DNA of 64,000 bases from NCBI RefSeq assembly GCF_900107535.1, contig NZ_FNRA01000008.1, positions 62,001 through 126,000 on the forward strand. The letters run 5' to 3'. A program made the position numbers and the translations under genes. Positions within the stretch are counted from its first letter, which is position 1. Each line of letters starts with the position of its first letter. The notes beneath the pieces were generated by a model. It was not told the origin of the DNA and did not search any database. It saw only the letters and a program-made list of their open reading frames with translations. The DNA is from Pedobacter hartonius. Its GTDB lineage: Bacteria; Bacteroidota; Bacteroidia; Sphingobacteriales; Sphingobacteriaceae. This document shows, in pieces, positions 1 to 7,902 of the stretch.

Positions 1-990
1 AAGAAGTCAATGGCTTTGGTATTGGTCATTGCAGCGGCGCTGGGAGCAGCATTTGCGTGGAAATGGCCGGTAACCTATACCGCCAGGTTGACATTTGTAA
101 TTGATGATTCTAAATCCAGTGGCGGTGGTGGCGGCCTTTCCTCCCTGGCAAGCCAGTTTGGGTTCAATCTGGACGGAATTGGCGGAGCGAGCGGCGTTTT
201 AGCGGGTGATAATGTTCAGGAATTATTGAAAAGTCAAAGGCTGATCAAAGAAACACTCCTATCCCCGTATGATGATAAAGGGACGCTCTCTCTGGCAGAC
301 CAATATGCTAAAGTTTATAAACTCAATAAATTGTGGTTAAAGCATAGTAAAGACGGAAAGATTACCACCTTTCCAGTGAAAGCAAAAAGTTATTCGCGCT
401 TACAGGATAGCCTGCTGCATGTAATTACTGATATGATCCTCAACGGAAGTTTCGGAATTGCAAAAACGGATAAAAAGCTGAGTTTCTTTGAGGTAAATAC
501 AACCATGAGAGACGAAAAACTTGCCCAGCTCTTTTGTACCAGAATGATCAAACAGGGAACAGACTTTTTTATTCAAACAAAAACCGGAAGACTGCGCAAC
601 AATGTGGAGCGTTTGCAACACCGTGCAGATAGTATCGGCGTAATTCTCAACCGCAAGACGTATGCGGCATCTTCAGCATCTCAAAGCCTGTTAGACCTGA
701 ACCCTGCTTATACTTCCGCTAATGCGAATTCTGATATCAGGGAACGGGATAAATTGGTGTTGAGTTCCATCTATACTGAAACCGTTAAAAATCTTGAAGC
801 CAGCAAAACAATGCTTGCCCAGGAAACCCCAACGGTACAAATTGTAGATGAACCGGAATTTCCACTGAAAAAGAACCGACTGAAATATTCAGCCACGATG
901 CTGTTGTTCATGGTAGGATTTGTTGCCCTGTATGCTCTTTACCTGATTGCGACAAGGAAAACGGAGTCCAGTGAACAACACCTAGGTTAG
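1..990 (+). CDS. Wzz-type chain-length determinant (5' truncated)
   Basis: This is the C-terminal part of an inner-membrane polysaccharide co-polymerase (Wzz family), which controls glycan chain length with Wzy and the export proteins. The frame is open to base 1 (codons K-K-S precede the first Met at base 10), so the true start lies outside the window. Visible are the end of the first membrane segment, a glycine-rich stretch (SSGGGGG), the motif GDNVQELLKSQRLI, a long helical periplasmic part, the pre-membrane motif VQIVDEPEFPL and a second membrane segment near the C-terminus. The complete 365-residue paralogue on the minus strand (41012-42109) has the same layout with GDNILELYKSRKMI and VQVVDEPVLPL. 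It is on the strand opposite to the main glycan cluster, so it probably ends a neighbouring export operon to the left. Confidence 0.85.
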   Translation, partial: KKSMALVLVIAAALGAAFAWKWPVTYTARLTFVIDDSKSSGGGGGLSSLASQFGFNLDGIGGASGVLAGDNVQELLKSQRLIKETLLSPYDDKGTLSLADQYAKVYKLNKLWLKHSKDGKITTFPVKAKSYSRLQDSLLHVITDMILNGSFGIAKTDKKLSFFEVNTTMRDEKLAQLFCTRMIKQGTDFFIQTKTGRLRNNVERLQHRADSIGVILNRKTYAASSASQSLLDLNPAYTSANANSDIRERDKLVLSSIYTETVKNLEASKTMLAQETPTVQIVDEPEFPLKKNRLKYSATMLLFMVGFVALYALYLIATRKTESSEQHLG

Positions 991-1111
991 ATACAATAAT
1001 TAATATTATCCTTTTAGAGCGGAAGATTCAAGAGTCCAATAGTTGCAAGAGCCTTTTTTATTTTAGCTACCTCCTTTTTATAAAAAAGTGAAACCAGTTG
1101 CTTACCGATAT

Positions 1112-2197
1112 CTAATAACTTTCCCGTTTCTGAGTAGAGGGTTTACTTAATAATAGCCTGACGGCCTTTTCATTACAATGTAAGCCGTCATAAAAGAAAG
1201 TGTTATCAAACTTATATGCATCCGGATTATAGGATCCGTAGACCTTGATATTTTGTTTAACTGCGAGAGCCCTGAAATATTCTTCTGCCATCAATACATT
1301 ATGGTAAGCTCTATTTTTCATAAAGAAACTATAAACAACTGGATGAAATGGAGATAAATAAAATTCAACCTCAACACCCTGCCCCTGCATATATTCAACG
1401 AAATTGAACAGGAGGCGCTGATAATGCAGAGACAGCCCTTTAAATCCCCCAAGAGAATATACAGGATCCTCTGTAATACATTCGTTAGCTTTTAAAGCTA
1501 TCTCTGCTGCTGAAGCGTTTCTGTAACGCAGGTCATAAAAAATGGATCCATCGGTTAACCGGGTAAATCCGTCATTTACTCCTTGTTTAGTCGGAGTATA
1601 ATTGTTATTTATTCCATTTATCAGATAATGTATGGATGTCTTAAAATAAGAAACTGATATCAGCTCTGAGTACTTTTTATATTTGTATAAAAATGATTGT
1701 CTTGAGTACACCGGACTCTTTTTATCAACTCTTGACAAAAGATCACTATATCCATTTTCTAAAGTTCTCCATCGCGTTTGGTTGTGGTTATCATTCAGCA
1801 TCCATGGGTCTAAATCCAAAATGACTTTTTTGATTTTATATCCCTTTTTTTCGTACAGATCATAAATCGCCATTTCATCCTCAATTGTAGCGCCAGACAC
1901 TCCGTTGTTAATAAAATTAGGTTCATTAAAATTCGTTTTATGCAACTGCATTATCCTGCTTGACCCCAAAACTATTTCGGTTGGAGGTACAACCATACTT
2001 TCAATAAAGTGCTTTTGTAATAACCGTTCATCATAGTTTACAACATTTGTTACATTGTATCCTGCAGTTAGGTAATTTGCGATTCCCATTTCATAATTTC
2101 CATTGAAAAGATTAGCTGGATCTACCTTAAAATTTATAGCTATTATAATAACAGGAATAGCGAGAAAAGGTATGAGCTTTAGTATAAATTTCTTCAT
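1112..2197 (-). CDS. SGNH/DltD-AlgX-like membrane-anchored protein, partner of MBOAT
   Basis: The 361-residue protein has one N-terminal membrane anchor (about residues 5-22) and then a probable periplasmic SGNH-hydrolase-like domain. The candidate nucleophile motif is GSSR (78-81), and the C-terminal D-x-x-H pair is D337 and H340 in FYDGLHC. A conserved-looking acidic stretch VILDLDPWML lies near 125-134. Proteins of this kind accompany MBOAT O-acyltransferases (DltD with DltB, AlgX/AlgJ with AlgI) and help deliver or transfer the acyl group to the polysaccharide in the periplasm. The gene starts 5 bases after the MBOAT stop and is the last gene of the FkbH-ACP cassette. The assignment rests on the motifs and position; overall similarity to DltD was not measured. 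Confidence 0.75.
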   Translation of the reverse strand: MKKFILKLIPFLAIPVIIIAINFKVDPANLFNGNYEMGIANYLTAGYNVTNVVNYDERLLQKHFIESMVVPPTEIVLGSSRIMQLHKTNFNEPNFINNGVSGATIEDEMAIYDLYEKKGYKIKKVILDLDPWMLNDNHNQTRWRTLENGYSDLLSRVDKKSPVYSRQSFLYKYKKYSELISVSYFKTSIHYLINGINNNYTPTKQGVNDGFTRLTDGSIFYDLRYRNASAAEIALKANECITEDPVYSLGGFKGLSLHYQRLLFNFVEYMQGQGVEVEFYLSPFHPVVYSFFMKNRAYHNVLMAEEYFRALAVKQNIKVYGSYNPDAYKFDNTFFYDGLHCNEKAVRLLLSKPSTQKRESY

Positions 2198-2202
2198 ACA
2201 GT

Positions 2203-3648
2203 CTAGAATTTAAAGTAAATGAATTGGTTTGCCGTTGTGGCACTCATCAAAATAACACAAGCAATCATACCGAAATATATCGTAAGCCTGAGTAAAGGAG
2301 ACTTAATGGCATCTATTTGCAATGCATGTTCCCTTTCACGCTGCACCCATTCTACTATGAACATCAGTAATAGAAAAACAATGCTAATTAGCAATTCATC
2401 CTGATGAAGTACAACCGGGTTTGAAAACAATGATCCGGAAAACATTATCTTGTAATAATGAAATGCGTCTGAGATATTATCGGATCTGAAAATAATAAAA
2501 GTAAGCATCACAAATCCACAGGTCAGCGCAACATTATTTAATTCTGAAAGAGAAGGAAAAGGCCTTCCCTTTGCAATTTTTTTCTTCTTATTAATCGTGT
2601 CTTTTATGATAAGCGGGATAAAGAAACAACCGTGTATAAATCCAAACAGCACATATGTCCAGTTAGCCCCATGCCATATACCTACAATCGTAAAATTAAT
2701 CACTATTGCCAAACTAACACCAACTTTACCCCAGTCGCGAAATGCAATATTTAGCGGAGAAAATACATATTCTGTTAACCACGAAGTAAGTGAGATATGC
2801 CATTTTCTCCAGAATTCAGCTATATTTTGAGAAAAATATGGATAATCGAAATTTCTGGTGATTTTAAATCCCAATAACTTAGATACTCCAATTGCTATAT
2901 CTGAATAGCCCGAAAAATCAGCATAAATCTGAATACTATATAGGAAGGCCGCAATTAATAAGGAACTGCCAGGTAAGTTCTGGTAATTGCCAAATATTTC
3001 ATTTGTCACCATAGAACAGTTATCAGCGATTACCATTTTCTTGAACAGACCGCATAGTATCTGGCGAAGACCGTCGCTCGCTAAATTGTAATCAAATAAC
3101 CTGGGTTTTTCCAATTGAGGTATGAATATTTTCGCCTTATCAATAGGGCCAGACAATATGCATGGAAAAAAAGCAACGTAGGTAAAAAAATTAATCCAGT
3201 TCGCAGTTGCCTTCGTTTTACCTTTATAAATATCCTGCAAATAACTTAACGTTCTGAATGTAAAAAAGCTAATTCCAACGGGAATAAGGATATTGAGTAA
3301 ATGTAAATCTATATTCAAATTTAAGCCTGCGAACAAACTGTCAAAGGAAGAGATAAAGAAATTGAAATATTTAAAGAATATAAGTCCCCCTATCCCTTGT
3401 ACCATCCCTGCCCATAACAATATCTTCCTGTATCTCTGGCTTCTTTCTATACCAATGCCAAGAATGAAGTTTATTACGGATATGCCGACAAGCAAGGCAA
3501 GAAAGCGCCAGTCAGCAACAGCATAAAATATATATGAGCCGACTAAAAGTAGAATATTTTGTAATTTGAGATTACGATTAAATACAAACCAGTATAAAAA
3601 GAAAAAGCCTGTGAAGAAAAGTAAAAAGGAAAGAGAGTTAAAGATCAT
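2203..3648 (-). CDS. MBOAT-family O-acyltransferase (AlgI/DltB-like)
   Basis: This is a 481-residue polytopic membrane protein with about ten or more hydrophobic segments. It carries MBOAT hallmarks: YADFSGYSDIAIG near 242-254, RKWHISLTSWL around 281-291, and WHGANW at 325-330 with the expected catalytic His326. Family members move an acyl group across or at the inner membrane onto a periplasmic polysaccharide (alginate acetylation by AlgI, D-alanylation by DltB). The gene abuts the SDR gene with no spacer and is followed 5 bases later by the SGNH protein, so these are translationally linked. An acyl carrier protein is encoded in the same cassette, which suggests a DltB-like acyl-ACP donor rather than acetyl-CoA. 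That donor assignment is inference. Confidence 0.9.
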   Translation of the reverse strand: MIFNSLSFLLFFTGFFFLYWFVFNRNLKLQNILLLVGSYIFYAVADWRFLALLVGISVINFILGIGIERSQRYRKILLWAGMVQGIGGLIFFKYFNFFISSFDSLFAGLNLNIDLHLLNILIPVGISFFTFRTLSYLQDIYKGKTKATANWINFFTYVAFFPCILSGPIDKAKIFIPQLEKPRLFDYNLASDGLRQILCGLFKKMVIADNCSMVTNEIFGNYQNLPGSSLLIAAFLYSIQIYADFSGYSDIAIGVSKLLGFKITRNFDYPYFSQNIAEFWRKWHISLTSWLTEYVFSPLNIAFRDWGKVGVSLAIVINFTIVGIWHGANWTYVLFGFIHGCFFIPLIIKDTINKKKKIAKGRPFPSLSELNNVALTCGFVMLTFIIFRSDNISDAFHYYKIMFSGSLFSNPVVLHQDELLISIVFLLLMFIVEWVQREREHALQIDAIKSPLLRLTIYFGMIACVILMSATTANQFIYFKF

Positions 3649-4371
3649 TTATTTGATATTAGATCCTGAGTTTAAAAGTATATTAATTCCATTTATCTGC
3701 TGCGTGGAATTCATCAAAAACAATACACTTCCTATTACTTCCTCTGGAACCAACAATTTTTTTAGAGGATGATTACTTTGAATTTGCTCTACTAATCTTT
3801 CATCTATATCTTTAGTGAATCCAGTTAACATAAATGCAGGAGAGATTGTATTAGATGTAATATTAAACCGCGCATTTTCCGTAGCCCATACTTTAGTCAA
3901 TTCTTCAATATAGGCTTTATTCGCAACATATACAGAGGAGCCTACAGGGGGGGTGTTTACCAAAGCCGCAGTCAATATTGTAATTATTTTTCCGCTCTTT
4001 TTTTTTCGGAATAAATTGATTGCAGCCTGAGTAATAGCTATCGTAGGTAAGATATTATCATTAAAGCCGGAAGCAAAATCATCAACGGGAGTTTTATGGA
4101 AATGGGACTTAAGGAAATCACCGGAATAAGCATTATTGATTAAAACGTCAATATTCAATCCAGATATCCTATTGCATAATTCAGCCACATCCTGCTTATC
4201 TTTAAAATTACATTTTATACCAATTGCATTTTTAAAATCACTTTCAATAATTTCCGCATTAGCATTCGAACTATTATATGTAAAATATACAATATCAGAC
4301 GGCTGTTGGGCTATTTTACGGCTTATAGCTTCACCTAAACCAGTAGCGCCACCTGTAACAAGAACTATCAT
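3649..4371 (-). CDS. Short-chain dehydrogenase/reductase, FabG-like
   Basis: The 240-residue SDR has the nucleotide-binding motif TGGATGLGEA at about 6-15, the structural NNAYSG motif near 86-91, and the active-site Tyr/Lys in YVANK. Its length and layout fit classical 3-oxoacyl-ACP reductases and other NAD(P)-dependent alcohol dehydrogenases. The start overlaps the MaoC-like stop in an ATGA arrangement and the stop abuts the MBOAT start. Sitting between an ACP/hydratase pair and an acyltransferase, it most likely reduces an ACP-bound keto or aldehyde intermediate. The substrate cannot be read from sequence. A run of seven G on the plus strand at 3947-3953 lies inside the gene. Confidence 0.8.
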   Translation of the reverse strand: MIVLVTGGATGLGEAISRKIAQQPSDIVYFTYNSSNANAEIIESDFKNAIGIKCNFKDKQDVAELCNRISGLNIDVLINNAYSGDFLKSHFHKTPVDDFASGFNDNILPTIAITQAAINLFRKKKSGKIITILTAALVNTPPVGSSVYVANKAYIEELTKVWATENARFNITSNTISPAFMLTGFTKDIDERLVEQIQSNHPLKKLLVPEEVIGSVLFLMNSTQQINGINILLNSGSNIK

Positions 4372-4763
4372 AATATACCAATTTGAATTTCGCCCTTAGC
4401 TACCATTTTCAAGGCTTCATTTTTGAAATTGAATTTAAATTCTACAGCATTTACCGATTCAAATACATCAGTAACGATTGCTTCAAAAAACAGGTTGTCA
4501 TTTAAATATACAGGATTATTGAATTTAATCTCCTGCTTATGAATAATTACATTTTTTATAGGCAAACACTCTCCGATAAAATAAGAAACGAACCCATTTA
4601 GGATATTGCCATGCATTACCTTTTCCCTGAAACCATTCATAATTGCAAACTGCTGATCAGTATGAAGTGGGTTATTATCATTAAAAATTGAAAGAAATCC
4701 TTCATAGATTTTATTAGAAACAATAAAGCTCCTTTCAAATTTATCATCGACCTTAAAAATCAT
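4368..4763 (-). CDS. MaoC-like hot-dog hydratase/dehydratase
   Basis: The protein is small (131 residues) and has the MaoC/PhaJ (R)-specific enoyl hydratase signature DNNPLH at 29-34, giving the usual catalytic Asp29 and His34, followed by a conserved MHGN further on. I chose the ATG at 4763 because it overlaps the ACP stop as ATGA and has AAAAAAGGA a few bases upstream; an in-frame start at 4784 would run further into the ACP gene. The family hydrates or dehydrates beta-hydroxyacyl/enoyl thioesters. Placed directly after an ACP and before an SDR, it probably acts on an ACP-bound short acyl chain. A non-catalytic thioester-binding role is the alternative. Confidence 0.8.
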   Translation of the reverse strand: MIFKVDDKFERSFIVSNKIYEGFLSIFNDNNPLHTDQQFAIMNGFREKVMHGNILNGFVSYFIGECLPIKNVIIHKQEIKFNNPVYLNDNLFFEAIVTDVFESVNAVEFKFNFKNEALKMVAKGEIQIGIL

Positions 4764-5002
4764 ATATCCTTTTTTAGAATACAATCAATCATCTCTCCCA
4801 CATTATTCCAACCAAGGATTTCCTGCGATGTAAAACGAATTTTAAACTTTTTCTCAACTGCAACTACCAATTGAATATGATTCAGAGAATCCCAGTCTTC
4901 CACATCATCGGCAGTAGTATCGTAAGTCAATATGATCTCCTCATTATCCAGTGTATCGATAAAAATATTATTGACACTTCTTAATATTTCTTCTTTTTGC
5001 AT
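4760..5002 (-). CDS. Acyl carrier protein
   Basis: This is an 80-residue acidic protein with the carrier signature DWDSLNHIQL, where Ser39 is the expected 4'-phosphopantetheine attachment site. Spacing and length match discrete ACP/PCP carriers such as DltC. It lies 8 bases after the FkbH-like stop and overlaps the MaoC-like start (ATGA), so it is in the middle of the six-gene cassette. It should hold the acyl unit loaded by the FkbH-like enzyme, modified by the MaoC-like and SDR enzymes, and used by the MBOAT protein. It is unlikely to be the housekeeping fatty-acid ACP, given its setting in a surface-glycan locus. Confidence 0.9.
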   Translation of the reverse strand: MQKEEILRSVNNIFIDTLDNEEIILTYDTTADDVEDWDSLNHIQLVVAVEKKFKIRFTSQEILGWNNVGEMIDCILKKDI

Positions 5003-5010
5003 ATTAGTAT

Positions 5011-6741
5011 TTATTTTTTATTGATAAAACACGGCCTAATTTCATACTCGGATAAATTCAGTATCCAGGAACCGTCCCGGGCCTTAAAAGCTAACTTTGA
5101 ATAATGGTCTTTCACCATTTCATTTTTTAATGTAGGGATGTACTCTCCTTTTAGATATTTAAATCCTCCTCCTTGACCAAAGTCAGCAATACAATTTAAA
5201 ACAAAATGCTCCATCCCTCTTTTTAATACCCTGCAGCTCATTAACCAGGTATCAATAAATAATGTATCATTATTTTCACTCTTTAATATTACAATACAGA
5301 TCAGGCCATTATCGCCAAATTTGTCTTCCAGTGTAAATGAAAAAGTGAAACTATCTTCTGATTTCCCAAGCAACTCGATATCAGCCTCACTATATCGAAC
5401 CGTTCTCAAATTAAATTGATTTGAGCGCTGTGATAGCTGTGCAGCCCTGGGAATATTAAAATTATCAAAAGGTCTTACTATTGAAAGCATATTTAGACTT
5501 TCCAGGAAATCTGCTTCACTGGTAAAACTTTGCTGTACTACAGCCCTTTGCGCCTCAACCTGATATTGTTTTGTTCTTTCGGCATCCAGATCAGAGACTG
5601 AAACCGTTTCGAACAAATTTTGGGAATATAAATATTCAAGATATTCGGCAGGATCTTCAGGAAGTTCGGGAATGGTGAGCAAAGGAATACTTTCGCGAAC
5701 GATATTGCGTTCAAACGGATTATCATCCAGAAACACCATTGAATCAAATCCAATATTAAGGATATTTCTGATATGATGAATGTTATCAACCTTATTTTCC
5801 CAGTTAGCCACGAATACAGCTATATCATCCAACCTCAGCACCATATCCGGATGTTTTTCAAATGGTTCCCTGGCAATTGATTCTGTATTCTTACTACAGA
5901 CGGCAAGTATAATTCCGCGGTTTTTTAACTTTTTCAGCCAATATTGAAACTCTGTAAAAGCTTTTCCTATTCCCAGAGATCCGATCTCTATATTATCCAT
6001 GCCGTCATCGCCGATAATACCACCCCACATTGTATTATCAAGATCCAGAATAATGCATTTTTTGAACTTGCCATACATTGCCCCAATCAGATCAGTTGTA
6101 AGGGAAGCAATGGCCGGTAATATATCAATACTTAATACCATTTCGGTATTGATATAAATTGACGTCTGAAAAAAAGTACATTTACCGTATTTATTCTGCA
6201 TTGAAGATAAATCCAGTAAATAAAAATTCGGGTGAGAGATAGAGAATTCCATCACCTTGTAATTAAGTTTACGCAACTGGAATAAAAAAGATGCTTCCAC
6301 TTTACTGGAATAATTACCGTATACCGAATCATCTATTTCTGTATAATTATAATAGACAATCTTCGTATGCAATCTGCTATCTATTTGAGCGCAAAGATTA
6401 CCGATCAAATCTAATTCGGTATCAGCGAGACTAGCATATTTTCCGGGAGGTAATTTGTTATACTTCGAAAGTAACTTGTGTGAAGATTGATAAATGATAA
6501 CAATTTCCGGACTAAAATCATATAACTCACTTGATGGATCAAAAACCTGGCGCTCAATCTGGTTAAAATCAGCTTCCCAAATTTGCAAATCAAATTCCCG
6601 GTCAAATCCAGATGCACGCAGTGCCTGCGTTAGAAATTGGGTAGCAGTATCACCCATTAATGCTACTTTTATTTTTTTTAGACCTGAAAAATCTTTCTTT
6701 AGATTTCTTTTTAGAATTTTAAAATCTTTTATTAACTCCAT
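5011..6741 (-). CDS. FkbH-like HAD-IIIC family protein
   Basis: The product is about 576 residues and contains the HAD phosphatase motif DLDNT at about 233-237 (within ILDLDNTMWGGIIGDDG), as in FkbH-family proteins. An N-terminal domain of some 200 residues (with LMGDTATQF) precedes it, and a C-terminal GNAT-like/FkbH-specific region follows. Known FkbH enzymes of polyketide pathways dephosphorylate 1,3-bisphosphoglycerate and load the glyceryl unit onto an ACP. The next gene here is an ACP, so glyceryl-ACP formation is the best guess. The start is uncertain: ATG at 6741 is used here, but an in-frame TTG at 6765 with GAAGA upstream would add eight residues. A promoter-like TACCTTTG lies upstream at 6834-6841. 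Confidence 0.85.
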   Translation of the reverse strand: MELIKDFKILKRNLKKDFSGLKKIKVALMGDTATQFLTQALRASGFDREFDLQIWEADFNQIERQVFDPSSELYDFSPEIVIIYQSSHKLLSKYNKLPPGKYASLADTELDLIGNLCAQIDSRLHTKIVYYNYTEIDDSVYGNYSSKVEASFLFQLRKLNYKVMEFSISHPNFYLLDLSSMQNKYGKCTFFQTSIYINTEMVLSIDILPAIASLTTDLIGAMYGKFKKCIILDLDNTMWGGIIGDDGMDNIEIGSLGIGKAFTEFQYWLKKLKNRGIILAVCSKNTESIAREPFEKHPDMVLRLDDIAVFVANWENKVDNIHHIRNILNIGFDSMVFLDDNPFERNIVRESIPLLTIPELPEDPAEYLEYLYSQNLFETVSVSDLDAERTKQYQVEAQRAVVQQSFTSEADFLESLNMLSIVRPFDNFNIPRAAQLSQRSNQFNLRTVRYSEADIELLGKSEDSFTFSFTLEDKFGDNGLICIVILKSENNDTLFIDTWLMSCRVLKRGMEHFVLNCIADFGQGGGFKYLKGEYIPTLKNEMVKDHYSKLAFKARDGSWILNLSEYEIRPCFINKK

Positions 6742-6833
6742 TTCGTCGGTAATTCTAAGGCCCAAGTATTTATCTTCACTATGACTTGTTAAAAATCTTA
6801 CTATTAATCATACCAAAATAATTTTTAAAAATT

Positions 6834-6841
6834 CAAAGGTA
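6834..6841 (-). promoter_or_regulatory. Candidate -7 promoter element for the FkbH cassette
   Basis: The minus strand reads TACCTTTG, an exact match to the Bacteroidota -7 consensus TAnnTTTG. It lies about 70-95 bases upstream of the possible FkbH starts, in the AT-rich 250-base gap after the GT2 gene. I see no clear TTTG -33 box at the usual distance. It suggests the FkbH-to-SGNH cassette can be transcribed independently. Confidence 0.35.
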
Positions 6842-6996
6842 TAAAATTTTTTGATATATATTTGACCTTAAACGGCAGCCTCGAGTCGCTATATCTAGAT
6901 TAGATACTAAATCAAGAGATCTACCTATCTTAACATAAATCATGTCACGAGAAATAAAGGCGCACCCGAAAGTTTAACTGATGAGTATGAACTCAT

Positions 6997-7902
6997 TCAT
7001 AACCCGTTAGTATTTAATGCATATTTTCTTACTACACTTCCAAAAGCTATTTTTTTAATGAAGTAAGATTTATGTCTGAGTTGTAAAAATTTTTCAAAGT
7101 ATATACGATCATCAGGTGCTATTCTTGTCTGATATTGGGTGTAAAATTTAAAAACCGTTTCAAATTGAGCCCAGAGAAAATCATCCTTTCCGAGGAACGA
7201 TTTTCTCAACTCATTGAAGATACTTCTGTAACGATTCCGCGGTTTCGTACCTGCTACTATACTTAAATTATTGTCATGCTTACGATATCTTATGGTTGGT
7301 GTGGGTATTTCAACTGCGATTCCAAAAGAATAGGCAACAAGTGCTATCCAGGCATCATGGTACCTTATATCGTCAGGCATGTCAGTAAAAAAATGCCTCA
7401 ACACCGGATTCATTACTACAGTACAGCCAGTTACAAAATTTGCAAATAACAAGGTCTGTAAATTATGTTTGTATCCACTTTGCCCCCTTTCATTCTTAAA
7501 AGACCAGTTTAACACGTTTTCCCGTTCATCAGTCAGTATTAAATCAGTATGTACCAGGCATGGTAGCTTAGTATCCATTCTTTCAAATGGGGTTAGGGAA
7601 ACTGCTAGTTTATCAGGCAGCCATATATCATCCTGATCACATAATGCAACGAAATTTTTCTCCGCAGCCATGGATACCGCTTTTTTAAAATTGCCAATAA
7701 GCCCTAACCTCCGGGCATTAACCACATAAGTTAATAACTTCTTTTGCCGGTATTGCTCTAATATAGTCACAGTACCATCAGATGAGCAATCATCACACAC
7801 AATCAATTCCTCAGCGGGGAACGTTTGTGTTAAGATCGAGTCAATCTGTTGTTTTAGATACTTTTCGCCATTATAAGTGGTCATTACTACAGAAACTTTC
7901 AT
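6997..7902 (-). CDS. Family 2 glycosyltransferase
   Basis: The 301-residue GT-A enzyme starts with VSVVMTTYNGEKYL and has the nucleotide-binding acidic motif CDDCSSDGT and the LCDQDDIW motif, which supplies the metal-binding acidic residues. It has no membrane segment, so it should act at the cytoplasmic face, adding a sugar to a lipid-linked repeat unit. Sequences of this type (LCDQDDIWLPDK) are common among rhamnosyl and related O-antigen transferases, but donor and acceptor cannot be stated. Its start overlaps the flippase stop (ATGA), so it is co-translated with Wzx1, and a 250-base gap separates it from the FkbH cassette. Confidence 0.88.
   Translation of the reverse strand: MKVSVVMTTYNGEKYLKQQIDSILTQTFPAEELIVCDDCSSDGTVTILEQYRQKKLLTYVVNARRLGLIGNFKKAVSMAAEKNFVALCDQDDIWLPDKLAVSLTPFERMDTKLPCLVHTDLILTDERENVLNWSFKNERGQSGYKHNLQTLLFANFVTGCTVVMNPVLRHFFTDMPDDIRYHDAWIALVAYSFGIAVEIPTPTIRYRKHDNNLSIVAGTKPRNRYRSIFNELRKSFLGKDDFLWAQFETVFKFYTQYQTRIAPDDRIYFEKFLQLRHKSYFIKKIAFGSVVRKYALNTNGL

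Noticed and set aside
1040..1111. AT-rich palindrome (TTTTTATAAAAA) between the convergent Wzz-like and SGNH genes as a terminator
   Set aside because: It has no GC-rich stem and is too weak to call.
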